Shown: positions 24,191 to 32,570 of the stretch, in pieces
Position numbering within the stretch: the stretch's first letter is position 1
Layout: every line of letters begins with the position of its first letter
Assembly: GCA_937125225.1 (NCBI GenBank)
Contig: CAKZLE010000032.1
Span: 1-64,000, forward strand
DNA length: 64,000 nucleotides
Direction: 5' to 3'
Source of the DNA: an uncultured Spirochaetia bacterium
GTDB lineage: Bacteria > Spirochaetota > Spirochaetia > CAKZLE01
Translations under genes and position numbers: made by a program
Notes under the pieces: model-generated
Database searches by the model: none
What the model was told of the DNA's origin: nothing
Seen by the model: only the letters and a program-made list of their open reading frames with translations

Positions 24191-24919
24191 ATGATGAAGA
24201 TACTATTCCTACCGGGGCTCCTATGTACCTCTGAGATTTTCTCTTACCAGATGGCTCGTCTTCCCCAAGGGTTTGAAGCTTTACCGGTAACATTGGCGAA
24301 TCGGAAAAGTATATCTGCTATCGCTGAAGAGATTCTAGCGGATCTGAGAGAACCGGTGATCCTTTGTGGGCTCTCGATGGGTGGGATAGTTGCGATGGAG
24401 ATAGTAGCACAAAGGGCTGATCTCGTTGCGGGGATGATACTTCTCGATACCAATGCTCTAGACGAGGGCCCTGTTGTCTCACAGAACAGGAACAGACTCG
24501 TGGCTATCTCAGAGTCTGAAGGTCCTGGCCTCATGTCACTCAAACACTTGATGAGAGTTCTCGTCCATCAAACTCGTGAACAGGATAAAAGCTATATTGA
24601 CAGAGTCTATGATATGGCAGAGGAGGTCGGTCATGAGTGTTTCATCTCTCATGCTGAGGCCCTTGCATCGAGAAGAGATTATTCCTCGGTACTGCAACGC
24701 TTCGGCAGACCAGTCAAGATCATCTATGGGGACAGTGACATGCTCACCCCAGAGCCGAGACAGAGACATCTCGTTTCTCTTTTAGCTATGAATTCGGTCA
24801 CTGTGATTCCAGAGTGTGGGCACTTGAGTTCCTTAGAGTCGCCTGTAGAAGTATCAGAAGTTGTGAATTTGTGGTTGACTAGCCATTTCAAGGAGTATTT
24901 AGATGTTGAAGAAGAGTAG
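24191..24919 (+). CDS. Alpha/beta hydrolase
   Basis: A 242-residue cytosolic alpha/beta-hydrolase. The nucleophile is Ser62 in GLSMGG; the acid is Asp in YGDSDMLTP (near residue 180) and the base is His in CGHLSSLE (near 205). The oxyanion region is LPGLLCTSEIF at the N-terminus. Its size and layout resemble 3-oxoadipate enol-lactonases and related esterases. No strong ribosome site precedes it, but it starts almost at the cupin stop (two ATG codons, 24191 and 24194), so it is probably translated by coupling. It overlaps the aldolase gene by 17 bases. The substrate is presumably an ester or lactone intermediate of the same pathway. Confidence 0.85.
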   Translation: MMKILFLPGLLCTSEIFSYQMARLPQGFEALPVTLANRKSISAIAEEILADLREPVILCGLSMGGIVAMEIVAQRADLVAGMILLDTNALDEGPVVSQNRNRLVAISESEGPGLMSLKHLMRVLVHQTREQDKSYIDRVYDMAEEVGHECFISHAEALASRRDYSSVLQRFGRPVKIIYGDSDMLTPEPRQRHLVSLLAMNSVTVIPECGHLSSLESPVEVSEVVNLWLTSHFKEYLDVEEE

Positions 24920-25670
24920 GGTCAAACAGTTGTTGAAAGAGGGAAAGGTCGTATACGGGACATTCGTGAAGTCGACTGATCCTGCGATCATCGAGATACT
25001 TGGGCATATCGGGTTTGATTTCATCATCATCGATAATGAACATATCGGTATGAGCAAACAGACGCTTACCCAACTCATCAGGGCGGCACAACTCGTGGGG
25101 ATCGAACCGATCGTACGGGTAAGAAGTAAGGATACTCAAGAGATCTTACAGACTCTCGATGCCGGTGCACAGGGGGTTCAAGTACCCAATGTTGATACGA
25201 AAGATGATATGAGACAAGTATCAGATGCTGTCTACTTCGCACCAAAGGGATCTAGAGGTTTCGCAACGACTTCTCGTGCTGCACAGTATGGGATCTCAAA
25301 TATCGATGACTATGTAAAAGAGGTCACCGATCAGCTCATGATCATCACTCATTGTGAGACCGTGGAGAGTGTCCGGACCTTAGAGGAGCAGATATCTTTG
25401 AAGGCTCATGATGCCTTCTTCATCGGGCCGATGGATATGTCACAGTCTGCCGGAGTCATCGGCCACCCCGAAGATCCCAGAGTTGCGAAGGTGATCACTG
25501 AAGCTATCGAGACCTGTAAAAGACATGGGATACCATTTGGGACAGTCGTAGGCTCTAAAGAGGCTCTAGATACATATATTGGGCTTGGGATGCAGTACGC
25601 GGTACTGAAATCAGATTTTGGTTTCCTTATCGATGGAGCAAAGAGGATGTTGAAAGATATTAAGGGATGA
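24903..25670 (+). CDS. HpcH/HpaI-family aldolase, second copy
   Basis: A 255-residue class II pyruvate aldolase barrel. Hallmarks are FIIIDNEHIGMS, VQVPNVDTKDDMRQ, the GSRGFATTSRAAQYG loop, HCETVESV with the metal Glu, and FIGPMDMSQSAGVIG with the metal Asp. It has the same family and layout as the product of 1743-2522 but differs in many positions, so the two are likely to have different aldehyde products. It overlaps the hydrolase gene by 17 bases and ends the cupin operon. Confidence 0.88.
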   Translation: MLKKSRVKQLLKEGKVVYGTFVKSTDPAIIEILGHIGFDFIIIDNEHIGMSKQTLTQLIRAAQLVGIEPIVRVRSKDTQEILQTLDAGAQGVQVPNVDTKDDMRQVSDAVYFAPKGSRGFATTSRAAQYGISNIDDYVKEVTDQLMIITHCETVESVRTLEEQISLKAHDAFFIGPMDMSQSAGVIGHPEDPRVAKVITEAIETCKRHGIPFGTVVGSKEALDTYIGLGMQYAVLKSDFGFLIDGAKRMLKDIKG

Positions 25671-25690
25671 CAGGCTCTGCGCATGAATCC

Positions 25691-25720
25691 TTGGGGTACT
25701 GCAAGGTCACAGTACCCCAA
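25691..25720 (+). terminator. Hairpin terminator after the cupin operon
   Basis: TTGGGGTACTG (25691-25701) and CAGTACCCCAA (25710-25720) form a perfect 11-bp stem with an 8-base loop; the following TAAACTCTCTCTTTT is pyrimidine-rich. It may also stop the converging minus-strand operon. Confidence 0.7.
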
Positions 25721-25733
25721 TAAACTCTCTCTT

Positions 25734-25973
25734 TTAGTAGTTCTCTCCAGCTGCCTTCACGTTTCCTGCTGCTGAAGCGTGACATGGAGTCACCCCATAT
25801 ACCATACCACAATGACAGGCTGCCTCATGAGTCCTCATGATGAATGATTTTCCGCATCCATCACATGCGATGACAAATGGTGCAGGAAGAGGGTGACCGG
25901 AGAATCCCATCATCCTCAGTTTGTTTACGATCTCTTTTCCATTGGCAAATTCTGCTGAACATCCTTCGTGCAT
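25734..25973 (-). CDS. 79-residue Cys/His-rich protein, last gene of the SBP-GTPase-ABC operon
   Basis: A small soluble protein with CDGCG (Cys37, Cys40), then HEAACHCG (His49, Cys53, His54, Cys55) and TPCH (Cys64, His65), plus Cys5. The spacing suggests a zinc-ribbon-like or other metal-binding fold. I do not recognise a characterised family. It starts after AGGGAGAT, 12 bases beyond the ABC ATPase gene in the same operon. As a metal-binding partner of an NTPase set without a permease, it could be a metallochaperone or an acceptor of the assembled cofactor. That is an inference. Confidence 0.65.
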   Translation of the reverse strand: MHEGCSAEFANGKEIVNKLRMMGFSGHPLPAPFVIACDGCGKSFIMRTHEAACHCGMVYGVTPCHASAAGNVKAAGENY

Positions 25974-25985
25974 TATAGTATCTCC

Positions 25986-26981
25986 CTATCTATTCTCATG
26001 TAATCTCTCTCCGTTTCTTAAGAGGTTCCGCAAGTGATTGGTCCTTGCATCTAATACTTCCAACTCTACGAGGATCGAACGCTCCTCTTCGGTTGTCTCT
26101 ATCACCTTTGCTATCCCACCATTCTGGATGACAAGACGTTTGTCCCCAAGAAGGGCTAATACTGGATCATGTGTTGCCATCAGGACGATCTTATCTTCTG
26201 AGAGTAGCAGATCGAGTGCTCTCTTACGATCGATCCCGGCATTCTCGATCTCATCGATGAGAATGACTGGGGATCTGCTGAGAACTGCTGTGTCTGCGAT
26301 CATGAGGGCTCTGCTCTGCCCTCCACTCAAACTGGTTATCGGTGTATCGGGTTGAAACTTCTCACCGGCAAGATCATTACCTTTCTCTATGATATGGGTC
26401 ACGACTGTATCGATATCCTCTAACATCCTACTCTCGGCATGTAGCCGTACGAACTCCTCAACACTCAAGTCCATGACGAAGTTCATATTCTGTGAGAGTT
26501 GTGCTACAAGCTTGTCAGAGATGGAGAATCTCCACTTGGATTCAGGGATGTCATCATTGACGAAGATCGTCCTGTTCGTTGGAGTATCTTTCTGTGCTAC
26601 CCATTCAATATCGGCAAGAAGTCGGCTTTTTCCAGATCCAGTCGGTCCTACGATCGAGATGATCTGACCAGTCTTGAGCTCGAGTCTATCGAACCCCTCA
26701 GGGGCACCACTCTTATCAGTCCCTGGGTAGATGGTGATCGAAGAGACCTCATCTGCACCCTCATTGAGGAACTCCTTCATCTGGGTTATGAAGAGGTTGA
26801 GGTTCTGCTCAAGTGATTCTATTTCAAAGGCGAACTCCTCTGCAGTCTCTGCAGACATTCCCCCGATGATATCGTTGATACTCCTCTCTTGATTTCCCTC
26901 TACTGGGATATTGTTCTCTTTGAGGAAGGTATCCACATAGGGATGTTCTTCAAGAAGTAGTCCCAATGGTCTATGTATCAT
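25986..26981 (-). CDS. ABC-type ATPase with an N-terminal DUF1858/ScdA_N-like helical domain
   Basis: A 331-residue soluble ATPase. Residues 1-75 form a helical head (PLGLLLEEHPYVDTFLKENN) that resembles the DUF1858/ScdA N-terminal helical domains, but without their cysteines. Residues about 80-310 are an ABC ATPase: Walker A GPTGSGKSR (112-120), signature LSGGQSRALMIAD, Walker B VILIDEIENAG and switch His in MATHD. The Walker B context resembles ATPases that are not typical importers. It has no membrane segment, and no permease gene is nearby. The ATG follows AAGGAGAG and overlaps the GTPase gene by 11 bases. The head shared with the SBP-like protein suggests that they bind a common partner. 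Confidence 0.75.
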   Translation of the reverse strand: MIHRPLGLLLEEHPYVDTFLKENNIPVEGNQERSINDIIGGMSAETAEEFAFEIESLEQNLNLFITQMKEFLNEGADEVSSITIYPGTDKSGAPEGFDRLELKTGQIISIVGPTGSGKSRLLADIEWVAQKDTPTNRTIFVNDDIPESKWRFSISDKLVAQLSQNMNFVMDLSVEEFVRLHAESRMLEDIDTVVTHIIEKGNDLAGEKFQPDTPITSLSGGQSRALMIADTAVLSRSPVILIDEIENAGIDRKRALDLLLSEDKIVLMATHDPVLALLGDKRLVIQNGGIAKVIETTEEERSILVELEVLDARTNHLRNLLRNGERLHENR

Positions 26982-27681
26982 TGCTCACACTCTCCTTCAG
27001 ATCTATCTTTCTTACATTACCCATCTGATAACTCTCACCGATCCTCTTCTCTCCAAGACAATAAGAGCACAATGCTGATGGCATACTGAATCGTAGCTCC
27101 ATCCCTTTGAGTGAGGTGATATGGTTCCCCTCGTCATAGAGGAGGGTACTCAGTTCATAACAACCCTGACCAGTAAGGCCATTCACGTTAAGAATGACAG
27201 CTCTGGGATTCACCGCCTGGACTCGGGATGCGAAGACCTCTCGCTCTGCCTGAGAGACGATATCTCCCTTGGTGATCACGATGATATCTGCAGTCTTGAG
27301 CATAGGTCCGATCTTCTTAGGGGTATTGATACCACTGAGGTTATCGATTACGCAGACGGCTTTGATTCCCTTGATATAGGGGGAACACCTATTACAGAGA
27401 CCAGCTGACTCACTGATGAGTAGATCATATTCAGAATCCAGTCCCCAATCGACGACTGCTTCGATATTCGAAACGAAATAGTGGTCGGGGCAGAGTGAAC
27501 CTGAGAGGCCCTTCTTCACAGGGATCCCTGCCTTCTCATAGAGTAGGTCATCATCAGTATACAGGCAATCGAACTTCACGACAGCTGGCTTGACTGATCT
27601 CTTATCAAGTGCTGCTAGAGTCTTGAGGATCACTGAGGTCTTACCTGAGGAGGGAGGACCCGATACGGTTACTAGATTCAT
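26971..27681 (-). CDS. SIMIBI-class GTPase (HypB/UreG/CobW-like) with CxxC motifs
   Basis: A 236-residue GTPase. Walker A is GPPSSGKT (8-15); ESAG (91-94) is the G3-like region, followed at once by CNRC (96-99); TKGD (137-140) is the guanine-specificity motif; a second pair is CSYC (205-208). HypB, UreG and CobW-type proteins use this fold to deliver nickel, zinc or cobalt to enzymes, and the CNRC position is where a metal is gated by nucleotide in those families. The ATG at 27681 follows AAGGAG and overlaps the preceding stop as ATGA; an in-frame extension to 27720 is less likely. No hydrogenase, urease or cobalamin gene is in the window, so the client is unknown. Confidence 0.75.
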   Translation of the reverse strand: MNLVTVSGPPSSGKTSVILKTLAALDKRSVKPAVVKFDCLYTDDDLLYEKAGIPVKKGLSGSLCPDHYFVSNIEAVVDWGLDSEYDLLISESAGLCNRCSPYIKGIKAVCVIDNLSGINTPKKIGPMLKTADIIVITKGDIVSQAEREVFASRVQAVNPRAVILNVNGLTGQGCYELSTLLYDEGNHITSLKGMELRFSMPSALCSYCLGEKRIGESYQMGNVRKIDLKESVSNDT

Positions 27682-28907
27682 TTTACGGCTCCTTGGGAGG
27701 CATTGAAGGTCTCCGTGCATTCTTTGATCAATCCTGCGATATCATGGGAGTAGATAAAATCCCATCCTAACCATTGGAATGGCTGTTCTGATGATATCCC
27801 ATTATCCACTGCAGGATTGACGCTGGGGAAGAATCCTTTGTCTCTCATGACGACACCCACCTCCTCAGACTCGAAGAACTCGACGATTGGAGCTAACTCC
27901 TCCCGTTTCTCTTGTTTTGATGCGAGGAAGATAGGACTCAGGATAGAGCCGTCTTTGGGCCATACTACCTGCAGACTCGTTCCTGGGAATACCATACGTG
28001 TGAAGAACCAGGGAAGGACCGTCACTGCTGGTTTGATCTCATCCTTTTTGTTCTTCACCATCTGTGCTGGATGCATAGACCCGAGCATGTTCCTTCCCAA
28101 GGCCTTGATCGCCTCGATACCTCGATTCTTATAGAGGGTGAGGCAGACCGCATTGAACAGATCAAAATCTTCTACAGGAAGGCTGATAGATCCGGTGAAT
28201 TCCTCAGAGAGCAGATCATCCCAGGTCTCAGGAGCCTTACGCCCGTGTAGTTCTAGGGTATCGACAAGGAATATTGCAGGGACACCCCCAACTATCGAAT
28301 AGTTGTTCTGGGTGTCTTTCAGATCAAGACCGTCGAAGCAACTGTTGAACTGTGGTAGTGCTGAGAGATCTTCAAAGGCATTCTGGTCTCTATGCTTTCC
28401 ATAGAGAGTTGGGTCGAAGAATAGTTCGAAACCTGCAGAGATGATGAGATCGGGAAGATCTTTTAGTTCTTCTACCTCTCGAATCTCATCCTCGAGCCAA
28501 CCAAGACCACCCGAAGCGGATTGGAGTCGATAGTTGATCGATTTTCCCATAGTTCTCCCATATTCCTTCTCGAATCTGGTGAACTGGTCTATGAGAGGTA
28601 TCTTTATCGGACAAGGAAGTATCCCAGCGACAGTACAGCTTCCTTCTGTCTCATAGGTACTGATACCCTCTTCAGCCATAATATGTTTCTGCTCTATGAT
28701 CTCCTCTAAGAGGGTCATGAAGATCTCGGGATTCTTCTTCTTGGCCTGCATGGCTGCCTTGAAGGTGAGCATCTTCCCGATTCTTGCAAGTTGTGCATCA
28801 TCAGTCAGTTGAGGGAACCCATTGGCGATGAATATCTCCCTAGTCTCCGGGTATGCTTCGATGATGTTATAAATGGTATCTGTTGATTGTATAGTTCTTC
28901 TTTCCAT
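27678..28907 (-). CDS. Cytosolic solute-binding-protein fold with DUF1858-like N-terminal domain
   Basis: A 409-residue protein. Residues 1-75 form a DUF1858-like helical domain (TIYNIIEAYPETREIFIANGF). Residues about 90-400 resemble Fe(III)- or spermidine-type extracellular solute-binding proteins: GGVPAIFLVDTLELHG, APETWDDLLSEEF, VVWPKDGSILSPIF and GFFPSVNPAVDN. No signal peptide or lipobox exists at the N-terminus, so the binding protein should stay in the cytosol. The DUF1858 family is often linked to redox or hybrid-cluster proteins. It is the first gene of a four-gene operon with the GTPase, the ABC ATPase and the Cys-rich protein. Its ligand may be a metal or metal complex (inference). 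Confidence 0.75.
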   Translation of the reverse strand: MERRTIQSTDTIYNIIEAYPETREIFIANGFPQLTDDAQLARIGKMLTFKAAMQAKKKNPEIFMTLLEEIIEQKHIMAEEGISTYETEGSCTVAGILPCPIKIPLIDQFTRFEKEYGRTMGKSINYRLQSASGGLGWLEDEIREVEELKDLPDLIISAGFELFFDPTLYGKHRDQNAFEDLSALPQFNSCFDGLDLKDTQNNYSIVGGVPAIFLVDTLELHGRKAPETWDDLLSEEFTGSISLPVEDFDLFNAVCLTLYKNRGIEAIKALGRNMLGSMHPAQMVKNKKDEIKPAVTVLPWFFTRMVFPGTSLQVVWPKDGSILSPIFLASKQEKREELAPIVEFFESEEVGVVMRDKGFFPSVNPAVDNGISSEQPFQWLGWDFIYSHDIAGLIKECTETFNASQGAVK

Positions 28908-28941
28908 AAGGTGAATATACTAAAAAACAGGTAATCCGACA

Positions 28942-28962
28942 GTAACTTATGTTACGATTATA
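28942..28962. promoter_or_regulatory. -10 region and small operator between divergent SBP-like and kinase genes
   Basis: On the minus strand a TATAAT (complement of 28957-28962) serves the SBP-GTPase-ABC operon, though no good -35 is seen. The inverted repeat GTAAC-TTAT-GTTAC (28942-28955) covers the expected transcription start and may be an operator. Confidence 0.4.
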
Positions 28963-28991
28963 GCATTAATTATATGCAGGGCTCTCAGTTG

Positions 28992-29000
28992 TGATATACT
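28992..29000 (+). promoter_or_regulatory. Extended -10 promoter (TGATATACT) of the kinase gene at 29007
   Basis: TGATATACT has the TGn extension and no clear -35. Its expected start of transcription coincides with the ATG at 29007. Confidence 0.5.
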
Positions 29001-29006
29001 ATATGC

Positions 29007-30704
29007 ATGTCACATACTAAAAGGATTGAATCTGTTATTGAGAAAGATACGAGTAACTCTATAGATGATCTAAATGATCTTTTGAATAATTTTCCTACTC
29101 CATTCTTTGAAGAGGACTTTACTGAAGCCCAACATAAGATCGACTCTCTACGAGAGTCTGGTATTGATGATATAACTGCCTATCTAAAGAAATACCCCGA
29201 GACAGTACGAAGTATTGCCCAGTCAATCAAGATATCTCGTGTGAATTATGCAATGTTAGCTTTGTATGGCCTTGAATCCTTAGATCAATTTTACAAGACT
29301 GTCGATGAGATAGTTCCAGAATCCTCTTATGATGACTTCATTCTTCAGCTCATGACCATCATCGATGGCGCTGACTACTTTGAACAGGAGTTCTGTGATG
29401 AGAGTGGTATGGGGAAACAGGTTTTCACCATTTTGACAGTCTCAGTGATCGATCGGGAGAAGTATGGATTATCTAAGGTCATGATAAATGTGACTGATAT
29501 CTCAGAAAGAAGAAGAGTCCAAGAGCAAAAGAGAGAACTTGAGGAGAGGCTCAAACAGGCTGAGAAGTTCGAAGCGATAGGGCTCATAGCAGGAAGTGTC
29601 GCTCATGACCTGAATAATGTCCTTATTGGTGTAGTGAGTTTCTCTGACATGTTGTTATATGGGATGGATGACAATGATTCTTTGAATGACTCATTGAGCT
29701 TCATCAGAGATGCAGGACTCGATGCAGCAGATATCGTACAGGATCTCCTGAGCCTCTCAAAGCGGGGAACCTCTGATAAAGAACCGGTCAATCTCAATAC
29801 CATAATAACAGAGGTATTAGACTCTTCGGCCTATAGAGATGCCCGGACTAGACAACTCGAGGTGGAGGTCCGATTAGATCTTTCAGAAGACTTGAAGGCA
29901 GTTAATGGATCCCCTCCCGACCTTCGAAAGATGCTCCTCAATCTCCTGTTGAATATTCAGGATAAAGACGGACAAGAGGTTCTTGTAGAGATCAAGTCTG
30001 AGAATTGTGATAACAATGAGATCAAACTGGAAATACCTGATAAAAGTGCAGAAGAGTATATCAAGATCACCGTGACTGAGCATGGAACTGAGTTATCCGA
30101 GGTTGATATCACCAAGATATTCGATCCGTTCTATTCAAAGAAGAAGCTAGGGTATAGTGGGTCAGGCTTAGGGATGACTATCGTACAAGGTGTCGTGTTG
30201 GATTCAAAAGGATTTATCAGAGTATCTAGTACACCCGGATTCTCAACAGAATACAAGATCTTTCTCCCTGTGATCAATGAGACAGTCGTAGCTATTCAGG
30301 CTAAAGAGGTCTCTGATTCAATTAAAGGTAAAGGGGAACTTATCCTTGTCATCGATGATATGGATATTCAAAGGACCATTGGTACAGATGTTCTCAAGAC
30401 CTTAGAATATGAGGTCGTTGGTGCTGAAAGTGGTAAGAAAGCGTTAGAACTCATAGAGAGGGGAATAACACCGGATCTCATACTCCTTGATATGATCATG
30501 CCGGATATGGACGGTCTTGAGACCTACCTGGCAATCAAGGAACTCCTCCCAGATATAAAGGTCGTGATCGTCAGTGGCTATGCTGAGTCGTATCGTGTCA
30601 GGACGGCACTGCAAGAGGGTGTGAATGATTACGTGAGTAAACCCTATACCTTAAAACATCTTGGGCAAGTGGTCCGAGATGTACTTGATCAGAAGACTGA
30701 TTAG
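29007..30704 (+). CDS. PAS hybrid histidine kinase with degenerate ATP lid
   Basis: A 565-residue soluble protein and tandem paralog of the next gene. Order: an N-terminal region to about residue 30, a PAS-like domain (about 35-165, with FEEDF and VNYAMLALYG), a coiled coil, HisKA with AGSVAHDLNNVL (His200), a GHKL domain and a receiver (Asp495 in LLDMIMPDMDG). The ATP-binding G1 box, normally DxGxG, reads EHGTE (358-362), and the N-box region lacks the usual Ala (NLLLNIQDKD). ATP binding is therefore doubtful, and the protein may act as a phospho-acceptor or phosphatase partner. No ribosome site precedes the ATG, and the -10 lies only seven bases away, so it may be leaderless. Confidence 0.82.
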   Translation: MSHTKRIESVIEKDTSNSIDDLNDLLNNFPTPFFEEDFTEAQHKIDSLRESGIDDITAYLKKYPETVRSIAQSIKISRVNYAMLALYGLESLDQFYKTVDEIVPESSYDDFILQLMTIIDGADYFEQEFCDESGMGKQVFTILTVSVIDREKYGLSKVMINVTDISERRRVQEQKRELEERLKQAEKFEAIGLIAGSVAHDLNNVLIGVVSFSDMLLYGMDDNDSLNDSLSFIRDAGLDAADIVQDLLSLSKRGTSDKEPVNLNTIITEVLDSSAYRDARTRQLEVEVRLDLSEDLKAVNGSPPDLRKMLLNLLLNIQDKDGQEVLVEIKSENCDNNEIKLEIPDKSAEEYIKITVTEHGTELSEVDITKIFDPFYSKKKLGYSGSGLGMTIVQGVVLDSKGFIRVSSTPGFSTEYKIFLPVINETVVAIQAKEVSDSIKGKGELILVIDDMDIQRTIGTDVLKTLEYEVVGAESGKKALELIERGITPDLILLDMIMPDMDGLETYLAIKELLPDIKVVIVSGYAESYRVRTALQEGVNDYVSKPYTLKHLGQVVRDVLDQKTD

Positions 30705-30782
30705 ATATTCCCACCAGATTATTTTTTTGATACTCTCTGAATTAGAATCATGATATAATTTTTAATATTGTGGGGTTCAAAT

Positions 30783-32570
30783 ATGAATGATTTTATTGAT
30801 CTACGAAAGAAACTATCTATATTATGGGATACCCATAGTCTGAAGGATAGTCTTCTTGTAGATATATATCAGCTCCTTGATAAGATCGAGACGAAGAACA
30901 GTGAGAAAGATCTACATATACATCGGTTAAAAAGCACCCTCAATAACTTTCCGAACCCCATCTTCGAAGAGGACTTCACTGGTGCACGGATCATTGTTGA
31001 ATCTCTTCGAGCCGATGGGGTCACAGACGTTGAGCGATATTTACGAGAACATCCTGAAATCGTCGAAGAGATCGCTCAGTCTGTGAGCATCACTGAAGTC
31101 AATTATGCTGCTCTTGAACTCTATGGATTTGAGTCATTCGAAGAGTTCTATAGAGATCTATCTTTTCTTATCGGTAGGGAATCATACGGGGATTTCATCA
31201 AACAGTTCCTCGCAATAATCGATGGTGCAGATCATTTCGAGCAGGAGATGCAGAATACGAACGAGCTTGAAGAGTTAGAGCATCTGATCATTACCTTATC
31301 AGTCATTGAAAGGGACCAATATGGGATATCACGGGTATTATCAACCGTACAAGATATCTCAGAATTGAAACGAGTTCAGAAGCAACAGGTGGTACTTGAG
31401 GACAGATTGGCACAGGCAAAACAGTTCGAGGTTCTCGGAAAGCTTGCTGGAGGGGTAGCCCATGACCTGAATAATGTCTTGGTGGGGCTGGTGAGTTATC
31501 CTGATATGCTCATGTTCGGAATGAGTGATAATGACCCCATGAAAGAGCCATTGAAGACCATAAAAGAGGCCGGAGATGATGCAACAGGTATCGTACAGGA
31601 TCTTTTGACTATGTCTCGGCGAAGTGCGAATGTCTATGAACCTGTAGATATGAATCATCTTATCGATACCGTATGTTCCTCTGATGTGATAGGAAACCAT
31701 TTGGATGAGAAGCCTCAAGTAACTTTAGAGTTAGACCTAGAGGAGGAGCTTCCGTTGATCTCTGGCTCTTTGTCACATCTGAGGAAGATGCTCTCGAATC
31801 TGGTCATCAATGCGATAGAGGCTCAAGTGAGCAAGGGGACTGTGACCATTTCGACTACGCGGAAGCTTGTAGATGCCTCTTCACAACAGCAACTAGATAT
31901 CCTCTCAGGCCCCTACATTCTCATCAGTGTGACTGATCATGGAAAAGGTATGCGAGAGGATGAGATCGCTCAGATCTTTGAGCCCTTCTATTCCAAGAAG
32001 AGCTTAGGCTATAAGGTCTCAGGAATCGGGATGACGGTGGTAAAAGGGGTCGTAGAGGAACATCAGGGAAGTATCTCTGTTGAATCCCGATTGGATGAAG
32101 GAAGTTCCTTCCGTATCTATCTGCCAGCTCCACTAGATATATCGATGAAAGAGATCAGTGATGAGAAGCTGAATGAAGAGATCATGGGACATGGTGAGTC
32201 TATCCTAGTCGTTGATGATATGGATCTTCAACGTTCGATCACCATGAAGACACTAGAGCGTCTTGGGTATGAGGTGAAAGGTTCTACGAGTGGTGAAGAG
32301 GCGATGCAGCTCTTTTCAGAAGGAATAGCGCCTGATCTGGTGATCCTTGATATGATCATGCCTGGAATGGATGGTCTGGAGACTTGTATCAATCTGTTGA
32401 AACTCAACCCAAGACAGAGAATCGTCATGTTAAGTGGATTTGCTGAATCTGTACGAGTCAATGAAGCATTGGAGAAGGGAGCCTTGGGATTCATACACAA
32501 ACCCTATACTGTTAAGAAGATCGGATATGAGATAGCAGATTTCTTGAAGAGGGATACCGGTGCGAAATAA
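30783..32570 (+). CDS. PAS hybrid histidine kinase (intact paralog)
   Basis: A 595-residue soluble hybrid kinase. It has a longer N-terminal helix region than its neighbour, a PAS-like domain (about 60-195), HisKA with AGGVAHDLNNVL (His227), a GHKL domain with N box NLVINAIEAQ, G1 TDHGKGM and G2 GYKVSGIGM, and a receiver with Asp523 in ILDMIMPGMDG. Unlike the upstream paralog, the G1 box is intact. The ATG at 30783 is preferred over the in-frame TTG at 30768, though the ribosome site is weak (GGGG). A TGATATAAT extended -10 lies at 30751-30759. Its end overlaps the next kinase gene by 11 bases, so they are co-translated. Confidence 0.88.
   Translation: MNDFIDLRKKLSILWDTHSLKDSLLVDIYQLLDKIETKNSEKDLHIHRLKSTLNNFPNPIFEEDFTGARIIVESLRADGVTDVERYLREHPEIVEEIAQSVSITEVNYAALELYGFESFEEFYRDLSFLIGRESYGDFIKQFLAIIDGADHFEQEMQNTNELEELEHLIITLSVIERDQYGISRVLSTVQDISELKRVQKQQVVLEDRLAQAKQFEVLGKLAGGVAHDLNNVLVGLVSYPDMLMFGMSDNDPMKEPLKTIKEAGDDATGIVQDLLTMSRRSANVYEPVDMNHLIDTVCSSDVIGNHLDEKPQVTLELDLEEELPLISGSLSHLRKMLSNLVINAIEAQVSKGTVTISTTRKLVDASSQQQLDILSGPYILISVTDHGKGMREDEIAQIFEPFYSKKSLGYKVSGIGMTVVKGVVEEHQGSISVESRLDEGSSFRIYLPAPLDISMKEISDEKLNEEIMGHGESILVVDDMDLQRSITMKTLERLGYEVKGSTSGEEAMQLFSEGIAPDLVILDMIMPGMDGLETCINLLKLNPRQRIVMLSGFAESVRVNEALEKGALGFIHKPYTVKKIGYEIADFLKRDTGAK

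Noticed and set aside
26499-26816. Plus-strand frames opposite the ABC ATPase
   Set aside because: They mirror the Walker and signature regions of the minus-strand gene and have no start signals.
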